Positions 30,996 through 38,897 of a DNA stretch of 38,897 nucleotides are shown here, piece by piece. Source of the stretch: Nocardia asiatica NBRC 100129 (GTDB lineage Bacteria; Actinomycetota; Actinomycetes; Mycobacteriales; Mycobacteriaceae); the NCBI RefSeq assembly GCF_000308415.1, contig NZ_BAFS01000125.1, forward strand, positions 1-38,897, given 5' to 3'. Numbering within the stretch: position 1 is the first letter of the stretch; each line of letters starts with the position of its first letter. Under the pieces are notes generated by a model, which made no database searches, was not told the DNA's origin, and worked only from the letters and a program-made list of their open reading frames with translations. The position numbers and the translations under genes are program-made.

Positions 30996-32192
30996 ATGGA
31001 AACCGATCTCGTTCCGGGTAAGAGGGGCGCTACCGCTTTGCGGAGCCTCGTCGTCTGGTTCATGGCGCTGGCGGCCGCGCTGGGCACCGCCGCTGTCTAC
31101 CCGCTGCAACCGGCCATCGCGGAGGTGGCTGGTTCGCTGCACACTTCCTTCGCGGCGATCGGCACGGCTCTGGCCTGCGGACCGATCGGCTATCTCGTGG
31201 GGCTAGCGCTCTTGGTGCCACTGGTCGACCAATTCGCGCCGCGCACCGTGGTATCGGTTCAATTCGGCGCACTGGCAGGCGCCTTGGCGGCGAATGCGGC
31301 GGTCGGTTCTCCTTGGCTGCTCGGATTCGTAGTCGGCCTGATCGGAGCGGGGTCGTCGGTCGGTGCGCAATTGAGTTCGATCGCCGGGCGTTTCGCGGGA
31401 GCGGCGCGGCAGGCCACGGCGCTGGGAATCGTGACAGCGGGCATTTCGGCGGGGGTGCTCGCGGGCCGAATCGTCGGAGGGTGGCTCACGGATTCGATCG
31501 GCTGGCGCGGCATGCTCTCCGTCTTCGCTGTGGCATGTGCCGCCGTCGCGGTCGTCGCTCGTTTCGTGTTACCCGCCGCGCAGGGGAGTGCCGCTGTCGA
31601 TTATCTGGCGACGCTGCGCGCGACACCCGGTCTGTACACCCGGTTTCCGGCGCTGCGCCGGGCCGCCGGTCGCGGCGCGCTGTGGTTCTTCGCTTTCTGC
31701 GCGGTTTGGGCCGGGCTCGCGGTCGCACTGGCCCAGCCGCCGTTCTCGTACTCGGCCGAACAAATCGGCATGTATGCCTTCGCCGGTCTCCTCGGCGTCG
31801 TAGCCACCCGTGTTTCGGGGGCATGGACCGATCGCATCGGTGCCCAGCGAGTGATCGTGGCGGGGCTCGTGCTCGCTATCGCCGCCACCGCGGCGCTGAG
31901 CGTCTTCCTGTCGCATGCCGCCGTAACCTTGGTCTGCCTCGGCCTCTTCGACGCCGGACTGTTCGCAGCTCAGGTGGCCAATCAAAGTACGGTTCTCGCG
32001 ATAGACCCGGCGGCGCCGGCCCGCTTCAACAGCGCCTACATGATCGTCTATTTCATCGGCGGCACTTCGGGCACCGCCATCGGGGCTGCCGGTGTGGGCT
32101 GGTTGGGCTGGCCCGCCACCGCCGCTCTCGCCGCAGCGGCCATCGCCGCCGCCTTAGCCCTGACACCAACGCCTTCCCGCACCCGAATCTAG
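30996..32192 (+). CDS. MFS transporter (12-TMS, sugar/drug type)
   Basis: A 398-residue polytopic protein. Alternating hydrophobic segments fit 12 helices; the first half contains GTAAVYPLQPAIAEVAGSL and the motif-A-like GGWLTDSIGWRGML, the second half VSGAWTDRIGAQRVIVAG (motif A repeat). It resembles the 12-TMS MFS families used for drug or metabolite export. The cytoplasmic N-terminus is short. ATG 30996 has no Shine-Dalgarno, but TAGCGT (30983-30988) is a weak -10 at leaderless distance. Substrate unknown; no regulator is adjacent. Confidence 0.85.
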   Translation: METDLVPGKRGATALRSLVVWFMALAAALGTAAVYPLQPAIAEVAGSLHTSFAAIGTALACGPIGYLVGLALLVPLVDQFAPRTVVSVQFGALAGALAANAAVGSPWLLGFVVGLIGAGSSVGAQLSSIAGRFAGAARQATALGIVTAGISAGVLAGRIVGGWLTDSIGWRGMLSVFAVACAAVAVVARFVLPAAQGSAAVDYLATLRATPGLYTRFPALRRAAGRGALWFFAFCAVWAGLAVALAQPPFSYSAEQIGMYAFAGLLGVVATRVSGAWTDRIGAQRVIVAGLVLAIAATAALSVFLSHAAVTLVCLGLFDAGLFAAQVANQSTVLAIDPAAPARFNSAYMIVYFIGGTSGTAIGAAGVGWLGWPATAALAAAAIAAALALTPTPSRTRI

Positions 32193-32436
32193 CTACCCAG
32201 TCCTTCCGGCGGCCTTCTCCTGCCACGAAGCAGGTTGAGAGCGAACTAGGCGGCGAGCCAGCATCTCTCACGTAGGCGCTGGTCAACGCTCCGGCGTGGA
32301 GGATCGGCCGGTCAAGGGCCAACTTGGAGCGAACTATCGCCTACGGCCGTGCAGGGACTTAGAGTTGATTGCTATGGGTGGTCTGCGACGGTGCGGGCCG
32401 AACCCACACAAGCCCTTCGGGGCCCCGGGGGGTGGA

Positions 32437-32485
32437 GGGTGCCCACCCCCCGGGTGGGTGGGGCACCCTCAGGGGGTGGGCACCC
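32437..32485. repeat. 14-bp perfect inverted repeat with G-rich loop
   Basis: GGGTGCCCACCCCC (32437-32450) is exactly complementary to GGGGGTGGGCACCC (32472-32485), with a 21-nt loop that itself contains runs GGG-T-GGG-T-GGGG. It could form a very stable hairpin or, on the plus strand, a G-quadruplex. It lies 245 bp after the MFS stop and has no U-tract. Confidence 0.75.
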
Positions 32486-32742
32486 TGCACCCACCTCGGA
32501 CCGTAGCGGCTAGCGGGTCAGCCTCGAGGTGAATTCACTGCGGCGTTGCGCGCGGCACGAAGTTGTCCCCATTGCCCTCACCCGAATTGCGCTCACCCGA
32601 CGAGGCGGCCATCAGGGATTTCGTTCCACCGCCGATAGGTCACGAGCTTCCCGTCGAGGGACGGGAGTTGCGCAACCGCTCGCAATCGGCGTGGTCGGCA
32701 TCAGGGCAATCCTCGGCGCTGCGAGCGCAGCCGTGCGCGGTG

Positions 32743-32847
32743 CACCCGGATCGGTCGTAACCCCAGGCGTCGTAACCCCATCTGTCACAACCGAATCGGT
32801 CCCGGCCGGATCGGTCGTAACCGGACCGGTTGCTACCCTCCCATTCG
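32743..32847. repeat. Seven-unit 15-bp degenerate tandem repeat
   Basis: Seven consecutive 15-mers share the pattern nAACC-N3-TCGGTCn (for example CACCCGGATCGGTCG and CGGCCGGATCGGTCG). Period is exactly 15 with no indels; unit positions are 32743, 32758, 32773, 32788, 32803, 32818 and 32833. On the minus strand the array reads as a pentapeptide repeat GYDRS/GRDRF/GCDRW/GYDAW. The exact multiple of three suggests past or present coding, but no flanking domain supports a real protein. Confidence 0.8.
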
Positions 32848-33087
32848 CGAGGCGCGCAACTATTTCCGGCTCGACGCCGCATCGCGCCGCGCCGAGCGTA
32901 ACGGGGCCGCGACGCCGGTGAGATTCGCGCGCGCTCGATCGGGCAGAGCGATGGGCGATACGTGCTGAATCCGCCCACCGGGCAAGCGGCGGGCGCCCTC
33001 GCGGACCACTGACCAAGCGTCCGGAAAGAGGCCGTCCGCCCCTTCTCTGTCCCTGTGACCAGCACGAACATCGTGTCAGCGGACGTG

Positions 33088-33113
33088 TCAGGCCGGTATC
33101 AGGCCGGTATCAG
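33088..33113 (+). promoter_or_regulatory. 11-bp direct repeat upstream of the ABC exporter
   Basis: TCAGGCCGGTA occurs twice in direct succession (33088-33098 and 33099-33109), followed by a partial third TCAG. The 11-bp spacing is one helical turn, as for tandem activator half-sites. It ends 22 bp before the ATPase ATG. A candidate operator for the exporter. Confidence 0.5.
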
Positions 33114-33135
33114 CGGGGCTGGCGACAGTGTTCAC

Positions 33136-34080
33136 ATGAACAGCTCAGCGATTACGGCTTCCGGGCTTCGGAAGTCGTACGGGGACAGAACGATCCTCGA
33201 TGGCATCGATTTGAATATCGGCGCCGGTACGATTTTCTCGCTGCTCGGCCCGAACGGGGCGGGTAAGACGACGACCGTGAACGTGCTGACCACGTTGCTG
33301 AAAGCCGATGGCGGCACGGCGCGCGTAGCCGGGCACGATATCGCGACCGAGCCGAAAGCGGTACGCGCGGCGATCGGGGTCACCGGTCAATTCGCGGCGG
33401 TGGACGATCTGCTGACCGGGGAAGAGAACCTGCGGCTGATGGCGGATCTGCACCATCTGCGGGCCGGGGAGAGCAAACGGGTGATCACCGAATTGCTCGA
33501 ACGGTTCGATCTGGTGGAGTCTGCGCGAAAGCCTGCGTCGGCGTATTCCGGCGGGATGCGCCGGAAACTGGACCTGGCGATGACGCTGGTCACCAAGCCG
33601 GACATCGTCTTCCTGGACGAGCCGACCACCGGACTGGATCCGCGCAGCCGCCGCACCATGTGGGAAATCGTCCGGGAACTGACGGCCGACGGTGTGACGA
33701 TCTTCCTCACCACCCAGTACCTCGAGGAAGCCGATCAGCTGGCCGACCGGATCGCGGTGCTCGACCAAGGCCGCATAGTCGGCGAGGGGACTCCCGACGA
33801 CCTCAAGCGCCGAGTACCCGGCAGCCACATCCGGCTCCGGTTCATCCAAGTCACGGAATTGGCCGCGGCCGCGCGAATCCTGCCCGGCGCCACCCGCGAC
33901 GACGAGGCTCTGACCTTGCGGGTCCCGGGCGACGGCGGGACGAAGTCCCTGCGGGAGCTGCTGGATCGGCTCGACGAACACTCGATCGAGGCCGAAGAGA
34001 TCTCCGTCCACACCCCCGACCTCGACGACGTTTTCCTTTCCCTGACCGGTCACGCGACCACGGAGGCCAACGCACAATGA
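33136..34080 (+). CDS. DrrA-type ABC transporter ATP-binding protein
   Basis: A 314-residue ATPase. Walker A GPNGAGKTT, Q-loop VTGQFAAVDDLL, signature YSGGMRRKLDLA, Walker B IVFLDEPTTGLD, and TTQYLEEADQLADRIAVLD in place of the usual switch His, as in DrrA. The C-terminal 90 residues are the DrrA-type regulatory domain. It powers export of drugs or lipids with the next gene. ATG 33136 is chosen on homology; GTG 33055 is possible. No Shine-Dalgarno is evident. ATGA overlap (34077-34080) couples it to the permease. Confidence 0.9.
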   Translation: MNSSAITASGLRKSYGDRTILDGIDLNIGAGTIFSLLGPNGAGKTTTVNVLTTLLKADGGTARVAGHDIATEPKAVRAAIGVTGQFAAVDDLLTGEENLRLMADLHHLRAGESKRVITELLERFDLVESARKPASAYSGGMRRKLDLAMTLVTKPDIVFLDEPTTGLDPRSRRTMWEIVRELTADGVTIFLTTQYLEEADQLADRIAVLDQGRIVGEGTPDDLKRRVPGSHIRLRFIQVTELAAAARILPGATRDDEALTLRVPGDGGTKSLRELLDRLDEHSIEAEEISVHTPDLDDVFLSLTGHATTEANAQ

Positions 34081-34838
34081 GCACCATTTCCGCACCGCTG
34101 GCCGATTCGTCGATCATGCTGCGTCGCAATTTCAAGCACATCGCCCGAACTCCGGTCACGATATTCAACGCGGCTCTGATGCCGGTCGTGATGATGCTGA
34201 TCTTCGTGTACGTGTTCGGCAACGCGTTCGACGTCGGCGAGAACTACATCGATTACGCGACGCCGGGCATGATCCTGCTGGCCATCAGTTACGGGTTGTC
34301 GGGCACCGCGGTCTCGGTGAGTTCCGACATGGCGAAGGGCATCATCAACCGGTTCAAGGTCATGAGCGTCTCCCGTGGCGCCGTACTGACCGGTCACGTC
34401 GTGGCCACCATATCGACCAACGCGGTAGCCATCGCGGCCGTCCTCGGGGTGGCTTTCGCGCTGGGGTTCCGGTCCTCGGCCACCGCACTGCACTGGCTCG
34501 GCGCGATCGGCATCATGGCGGCGACGTCGTTCGCGGCCGCCTGGCTCACGGTCGCACTGGGCATGGCCGCGAAGACTCCGGAAGCCGCGGGCATGACCGT
34601 GGTGCCGCTGATCATGCTGCCCTTCGTGAGCAGTGCGATCGTGCCCGCCGACCAGATGGGGCAGGGCATCCGGCAGTTCGCGCAGTATCAGCCCTTCACG
34701 CCGATCATCGAAGCGATGCGCGGGTTTCTCGCCGGTCACCCGTCCGGCGGCCACACGGCGGCCGCGCTGGCCTGGTGCGCCGGGTTCGCCCTCGTCGGCT
34801 ACCTGTGGTCGCGCGCCACGTTCACCAAGCGGGCGTAG
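34077..34838 (+). CDS. DrrB-type ABC-2 transporter permease
   Basis: A 253-residue ABC-2 permease with six predicted membrane helices, including ALMPVVMMLIFVYVFGNAF (helix 1), GMILLAISYGLSGTAVSVS, and the conserved FVSSAIVPADQMGQGIRQF before the last helix, a DrrB hallmark. The start ATG at 34077 overlaps the ATPase stop, so the two form one transporter. It likely exports a hydrophobic drug or glycolipid; no evidence connects it with the glycan locus 4 kb away. Confidence 0.9.
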   Translation: MSTISAPLADSSIMLRRNFKHIARTPVTIFNAALMPVVMMLIFVYVFGNAFDVGENYIDYATPGMILLAISYGLSGTAVSVSSDMAKGIINRFKVMSVSRGAVLTGHVVATISTNAVAIAAVLGVAFALGFRSSATALHWLGAIGIMAATSFAAAWLTVALGMAAKTPEAAGMTVVPLIMLPFVSSAIVPADQMGQGIRQFAQYQPFTPIIEAMRGFLAGHPSGGHTAAALAWCAGFALVGYLWSRATFTKRA

Positions 34839-34861
34839 GGGCGGACAGCCCACGTAGCCAG

Positions 34862-34929
34862 CCCGGCCGAGGGTGCTCATCGAGTGCGCTCCGCCGGCGT
34901 CGGCAGCACCGATCGGCTCGTCGGCCGGG
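34862..34929. repeat. Nested inverted repeats between permease and DUF4097 genes
   Basis: CCCGGCCGA (34862-34870) pairs with TCGGCCGGG (34921-34929), and inside it GGTGCT (34872-34877) with AGCACC (34905-34910). The structure fills most of the 146-bp gap. It may be an attenuator or mRNA-stability element, or chance in GC-rich DNA. Confidence 0.35.
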
Positions 34930-34984
34930 TCGGCCGCCCGACGCACACACACCGAATCCTCATCACACCCGAAGGAATACCGCC

Positions 34985-35629
34985 ATGCCTACTTTCGAGA
35001 CACCGGAACCGATCGCCGTCACCGTCGAGGTGCTCTCCGGCAGCGTCACCGTGATCGCCTCCGACCGCACCGACACCGTCGTCGAGGTCCGGCCTGCCGA
35101 CGACTCCAAGAAGGGTGACGTGCGCGCCGCCGAGCAAACCCAGGTCGATTTCGCCGCCGGAACCCTCACTGTGCGAACGCCGAAGGACTGGCGCACCTAC
35201 ACCCCGTTCGGCGGTAACCCGTCGATCGAGGTGACCATCGAGGTACCCAACGGCTCCCGGCTGAAGGGCACCGCCGCGGTGGGCCGGTTGCTGGGCTCCG
35301 GTGAACTCGGCCAGTGCGACCTGGCGGTGTCCGCCGGTGACATCGCACTCGAGCGCGCACGCGGTTCGGTGACCGCGAAAACCGCCAAGGGCGACATCCG
35401 CATCGGCGAAGCGTCGCGCGGCGTGCTGCGGCTGGAGACATCCATGGGCGAACTCGAGGTGGGCATCCATCCGGGCAGCGCGGCACGGCTGGAAGTCAAC
35501 GCCCAGCACGGCACCGTGCGGAACCAGATGGGACCGGTCGAGCGGCCGCGCGACAGCGCGGAAACCGTGCAGGTGTATGCACGCAATTCCTACGGCGACA
35601 TCATCATTCGGCACGCGACCGCCGCTTAG
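34985..35629 (+). CDS. DUF4097-family beta-helix-like protein
   Basis: A 214-residue protein with repeating beta-strand turns (VEVLSGSVTVIASDR, GDIALERARGSVTAKTAKGDIRIGEA, ARLEVNAQHGTVRNQM), the pattern of DUF4097/putative adhesin domains that form a right-handed beta structure. No signal peptide or membrane segment is visible, so it appears cytoplasmic. Function is unknown. It follows the ABC exporter with a 146-bp gap, a common neighbourhood of this family near DrrAB. ATG 34985 follows GAAGGAA. A strong terminator follows. Confidence 0.85.
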   Translation: MPTFETPEPIAVTVEVLSGSVTVIASDRTDTVVEVRPADDSKKGDVRAAEQTQVDFAAGTLTVRTPKDWRTYTPFGGNPSIEVTIEVPNGSRLKGTAAVGRLLGSGELGQCDLAVSAGDIALERARGSVTAKTAKGDIRIGEASRGVLRLETSMGELEVGIHPGSAARLEVNAQHGTVRNQMGPVERPRDSAETVQVYARNSYGDIIIRHATAA

Positions 35630-35660
35630 CGCAGCCGGCTCCACCGAACCGACCGCACCG

Positions 35661-35705
35661 GCGCCCCGGTGCACGACACCGCCTCAGCGTCGTGCACCGG
35701 GGCGC
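35661..35705. terminator. Very strong bidirectional terminator
   Basis: Perfect 17-bp arms GCGCCCCGGTGCACGAC (35661-35677) and the exact complement (35689-35705) enclose an 11-nt loop, between the convergent DUF4097 and BTAD-regulator genes. No U-tract. Confidence 0.9.
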
Positions 35706-35722
35706 AGCCGGTTCCGCCATGT

Positions 35723-38700
35723 TCAGCAGGGGAGCGTTGTGGCGGCCAGTTCACGCCAGCTCGCTTGCGCGCCCTCCCTCGTCGCCTCGGTGAATCGCGC
35801 TTCATCGAGGCGGCCTAGTGCGGTCCGCTCGATCCGGGTCGCGTCCGGGTTGGAACGATCGGGCAGGCCGCGTACTCGCGTACTCGCCGCGAGCAGCCGC
35901 ACGGCCTGTTCGGCTCGGTCCTCACGCAGCGCCAGGTCCGCGATTCCGACGAGTACCTGGGCGATGAGGGGCGCGTATCCCGTCGCGGCTGCCGCCTGCA
36001 AGGCCGTGGCGTGTCGTTCGCGGGCTTCATCGAGTCCATCGGCGAGGTAGCCCAGCAAGTTGTGTGTTACCGCGGTGACGTAGACCCCCTCCGCATCGCT
36101 GCTCAACAGGGTCGTCGCGACGTCGATCTGCCGGTGTGCCTCCTCCGTGTCATCCCGCCAGCGGGCCAGCTCCGCATTCGCCAGGGCCAGTTCGGCCAGT
36201 GCGTTCGGCCACGCGGACCGATCCGCGTACCGCTGCGCCTCGGCCATGGCGGCCGCGCTCGCCTCCGCATCGCCCAGCAGCCAGTACAGCTGGGCCTGCC
36301 GCGCCCGTATCAGGAAAACGTCCTCGATCGCGCCGACCTCGGTGACCACCGCGATCGCCTGGTCCAGATGCGCGCACGCACCGGCGAACTCGCCGCGCGT
36401 GGCGATTCGATTCGCCACCTCGGTCAGCGCGAACGAAATTCCCCAGCGCTCGCCGATGGCCCGGAACTCGGCGAGCGCCGCCTCGAGATACGCGTCCGCC
36501 TCCCGCTCCTCCTGCCCGAGCGCGATCCGCGCTTTGCCGAGCTGGAGTCGGGCCAGCGCCCGCACCCAGGGATCGTCGTGGGTGAGCAGCGGTTCGAACG
36601 CGGGCAGCAGCGCGTCCGGCCCCTGCAACATGCGTTCCAGCGCGGCGACGAACCCCAGCAGCGGGTATCCGCCCTGATTGCTCCGGCTGAACCGGTATGC
36701 CTTGTGGATCCATTCCTCCACATGGTGCTCGTCACTGGGCCCGGAACTCAGGAAATGCACGACCAGCCCGTACACCCTGGCCCTGATCTCGTCGTCCACC
36801 TCACCGGGCAGGTCAGCGGCCGCGATGATCAGCTCCATGCCTTCGGCCTTGTGCCCGCTGAGCCACCAGTACCAGCCCGCCGCCGCCGCCAGCCGCATCG
36901 CCCCGGTCGTGTCCTCGGCCGCGAGCGCGCCGCGCATCGCGACAGCGATGTTGTCGTGCTCGACCTCGAGCGTGGCGAGCCACTCCAACTGCTCGGCGCG
37001 GCGCAGGTGCGGTTCCGCGGTGTCGGCGAGCCGGGTGAAGTACGCCAGATGCGCTCGGCGCGCCGAATCCGATTCACCCGCATCCACGAGCCGTTCCCGG
37101 GCGTACTGCTTGATCGTGTCGAGCATCCGATAGCGCGGCCCGCTGTCCCCCGAGGTGAGCAGCAGCGACTTCTCGGTCAGCGCCGTCAGCAGTTCGAGCA
37201 CCTCCCACCGCTCGACCGCGACGTTCTTCCCGTCCGCTTGCCCTTCTGGCCCGCTTTCCGTGCTTGCGCAGATCTGTTCGGCCGCGTCCAGACTCGCGCC
37301 GCCCGCGAACACAGCGAGCCTGCGCAGGACCAGCCGTTCGGCGTCGGTGAGCAGCTCCCAGCTCCAATCGACCACCGCCCGCAGCGTCCGGTGCTGTGGC
37401 AGCGCGGTACGGCTGCCGCCGGTCAACAGGCGGAACCGATCGTCGAGCCGGTCGGCGAGCTGATCGAGGGACATGGTGCGCAGCCTGGCCGCGGCCAGTT
37501 CGATCGCCAGCGGTATCCCGTCCAGCGCCCGGCACACCCGCGCCATGGTCGACAGTGCGCGGGCATCGGCCGCGAGATCCCGGCGCACCGCACCGGCCCT
37601 GTCCCGCAACAGCTGAACGGCCGGGGAGGACTCGATCGCGCCGGGCTCCGCGTCCTCGGTGGGCAACGCCAGTGGCACGACCTGCCACAACGCCTCACCC
37701 GTGATGCCGAGCGGTTCCCTGCTCGTCGCGAGGATCCGCAGCCGGGGACACTCTCCGAGCAGCCGGTGCGCGAACGCCGCCGCGGCCTCGATCACGTGCT
37801 CGCAGTTGTCCAGGATCAACAGCGTTTCACGCTCGCGGATCGCCGCGACGAGCCGGTCCATCGGTTCCGCGTTCGGTGCGCCGCCCAGCAGCGCGTCCCG
37901 GAGCCCGAGCGCGGCGAGCGCCGATTGTGCCACGTCACCGCTCGTTCCGACGGACGCCAGCTCCACCAGCCAGGCTCCGTCCGGTAGGTCGTCGAGCAGG
38001 GTCCTGGCGGTTTCCAGAGCCAGCCTGGTCTTGCCGGAGCCACCGGGCCCGGTCAACGTGGTGAGCCGATGGTGCGCGATGAGTTCGCGCACGGCGGCGA
38101 TGTCGGCGTATTTGCCGACGAAAGTGGTCAACTCGGCCCGCAAGTTCGTCCTGCGATCGGTCTCCTCTGCTCGCACTTCGCCGCGCAGCAGCGCGACGTG
38201 CAGTTCGGAGAGTTCAGGGGAGGGGTCGACGCCCAGCGTGTCGGCGAGGGCCTCCCGGGCCTGCTGGTACACCACCAGTGCCTCGTTGGCACGACCCGCG
38301 CCGCCGAGCGCACGCATCAACGCGGCGACCAGCCGTTCCCGCACGGGGTGGCGGGCCACCAGCTCGGTCAGCTCGGTGATCAGCTCGGTGCCCCGGCCCA
38401 GGCGGATCTCCGCCTCGTACCGATCCTCCATGGCGGCCAGGCGCAGCCCCTCGAGCCGGGTGACCACCGCGTCGAAAGCCGCGCTGTCCTGCATGCCGAC
38501 GTCCTGCATCAGTCCACCGCGCCACAGCTCGAGTGCTTCGCGCAGCAGCTCGGCCTGTCGTCCGTCCGCACCACCGCGAGCCTGGTCGATGAGCTGTTCG
38601 AAGCGCACGGCGTCGACCGCGCCGGGTTCCACGATCAGCCGGTAGCCGCCCGCCTGCACGTCGAGCGACCCGTCCGGCAGCACCCTGCGCAGCCTGGAGA

Positions 38701-38897
38701 CCAGTGCTTGCAAGGCGTTCGCCGCGTCGGCGGGCGGTTGCTCCCCCCAGATCCACTCGACCAGGGCCGATTTCGAAACCGGGCGGCCCGGTTCGAGGGC
38801 AAGGGCGATCAACAAGGCCCGTAACCGAGCGCCCGGTATCGCTATCGATCCGCCGTCATCTGCTCGGATCTCGAGCGGTCCAAGCATCCCGATCTGC
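35723..38897 (-). CDS. AfsR/SARP-type regulator with BTAD, NB-ARC and TPR domains (5' end outside window)
   Basis: At least 1,054 residues. Starting from the N-terminus: an OmpR-like winged helix (MLGPLEIRADD, KSALVEWIWG, residues 1-90), a bacterial transcriptional activation domain (about 95-240), an NB-ARC ATPase with Walker A GPGGSGKTRLA (about 282) and LLILDNCEHV (about 355), then a long all-helical TPR-like sensor to the end. Such proteins activate secondary-metabolite or stress genes. The frame continues upstream of the ATG at 38887 (QIGMLGPLE), as usual for AfsR starts, so a few N-terminal codons are probably outside the window. Target unknown; convergent with the DUF4097 gene. Confidence 0.9.
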   Translation of the reverse strand, partial: QIGMLGPLEIRADDGGSIAIPGARLRALLIALALEPGRPVSKSALVEWIWGEQPPADAANALQALVSRLRRVLPDGSLDVQAGGYRLIVEPGAVDAVRFEQLIDQARGGADGRQAELLREALELWRGGLMQDVGMQDSAAFDAVVTRLEGLRLAAMEDRYEAEIRLGRGTELITELTELVARHPVRERLVAALMRALGGAGRANEALVVYQQAREALADTLGVDPSPELSELHVALLRGEVRAEETDRRTNLRAELTTFVGKYADIAAVRELIAHHRLTTLTGPGGSGKTRLALETARTLLDDLPDGAWLVELASVGTSGDVAQSALAALGLRDALLGGAPNAEPMDRLVAAIRERETLLILDNCEHVIEAAAAFAHRLLGECPRLRILATSREPLGITGEALWQVVPLALPTEDAEPGAIESSPAVQLLRDRAGAVRRDLAADARALSTMARVCRALDGIPLAIELAAARLRTMSLDQLADRLDDRFRLLTGGSRTALPQHRTLRAVVDWSWELLTDAERLVLRRLAVFAGGASLDAAEQICASTESGPEGQADGKNVAVERWEVLELLTALTEKSLLLTSGDSGPRYRMLDTIKQYARERLVDAGESDSARRAHLAYFTRLADTAEPHLRRAEQLEWLATLEVEHDNIAVAMRGALAAEDTTGAMRLAAAAGWYWWLSGHKAEGMELIIAAADLPGEVDDEIRARVYGLVVHFLSSGPSDEHHVEEWIHKAYRFSRSNQGGYPLLGFVAALERMLQGPDALLPAFEPLLTHDDPWVRALARLQLGKARIALGQEEREADAYLEAALAEFRAIGERWGISFALTEVANRIATRGEFAGACAHLDQAIAVVTEVGAIEDVFLIRARQAQLYWLLGDAEASAAAMAEAQRYADRSAWPNALAELALANAELARWRDDTEEAHRQIDVATTLLSSDAEGVYVTAVTHNLLGYLADGLDEARERHATALQAAAATGYAPLIAQVLVGIADLALREDRAEQAVRLLAASTRVRGLPDRSNPDATRIERTALGRLDEARFTEATREGAQASWRELAATTLPC

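Larger units (their letters stand above)
32193..33087. other. Repeat-rich non-coding region
   Basis: About 900 bp without a convincing gene lies between the MFS gene and the ABC exporter. It includes the GC-rich hairpin at 32437-32485 and the 15-bp repeat array at 32743-32847. Open frames across it in several phases have low-complexity translations and no recognisable domain. The minus-strand frame 32640-33071 is the longest that shows the repeat as pentapeptides. Confidence 0.6.

Noticed and set aside
32743..32847. CRISPR array
   Set aside because: Units are 15 bp, directly contiguous and degenerate, with no spacers and no cas genes.
32640..33071. Minus-strand protein-coding gene over the 15-bp repeats
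   Set aside because: No domain, low-complexity flanks, no ribosome-binding site and it would overlap the promoter of the ABC exporter; recorded as a repeat instead.
33136..34838. DrrAB-like exporter as the glycan transporter of the heptose locus
   Set aside because: It is 4 kb away, on its own promoter, and separated by unrelated genes; the family exports hydrophobic drugs or lipids. Possible but unsupported.
36011..37987. Plus-strand frame of 658 codons opposite the BTAD regulator
   Set aside because: Pro/Arg/Gln-rich with no domain; antisense shadow of a real gene with Walker motifs.

Overview
The window looks like chromosomal DNA of a high-GC, mycolate-type actinomycete, most probably Nocardia or a close relative. 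This is inferred from strong GC3 bias, frequent GTG starts, several apparently leaderless genes, a type VII secretion eccB fragment, a DrrAB-type ABC exporter and an AfsR/BTAD regulator. No rRNA, tRNA, phage, IS element or CRISPR array was seen.

Layout. (1) 1-8367 is accessory metabolism and regulation: a TetR gene behind two perfect 18-bp operators and coupled to a GH39-like glycosidase; two alpha/beta hydrolases with a truncated third copy between them; a divergent GlxA/AraC and TetR pair; and an MmyB-type XRE regulator divergent from a short-chain dehydrogenase. (2) 8417-12889 holds a conserved hypothetical, a Ser/Thr kinase with altered catalytic motifs, the 3' remnant of eccB, a DHA2 drug exporter and a hemerythrin-domain protein. 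(3) 13052-29020 is the centre of interest, a 16-kb sugar-nucleotide and glycosyltransferase locus. Eleven minus-strand genes run from 25451 down to 13052, many with 4-nt start/stop overlaps, and an aldehyde dehydrogenase and two GT2 genes diverge on the plus strand. (4) 29056-32192 carries small hypotheticals, a DUF1330 protein and an MFS transporter. (5) 32193-33135 is non-coding and rich in repeats. (6) 33136-35629 is a DrrAB-like ABC exporter followed by a DUF4097 protein, separated by a strong bidirectional terminator from a large BTAD/NB-ARC/TPR regulator that runs off the right edge.

How the central locus may work. GmhA, bifunctional HldE and a GmhB phosphatase domain fused behind a GT2 domain supply every step from sedoheptulose 7-phosphate to nucleotide-activated D-glycero-D-manno-heptose. 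This pathway is best known from Gram-negative LPS. Two GT9 (heptosyltransferase-family) proteins could use the product. UDP-glucose dehydrogenase plus a UDP-glucuronate decarboxylase-like protein would supply UDP-glucuronate and UDP-xylose. Two GT4-like and three GT2 domains, an O-carbamoyltransferase, an SDR and an aldehyde dehydrogenase would complete and decorate the glycan. No HldD epimerase, polymerase, flippase or lipid-carrier initiating enzyme is visible. The predicted product is therefore a carbamoylated, heptose- and possibly xylose/uronate-containing oligosaccharide or glycoconjugate whose acceptor and export route are unknown. The pathway steps are family knowledge applied to visible motifs; the product is inference.
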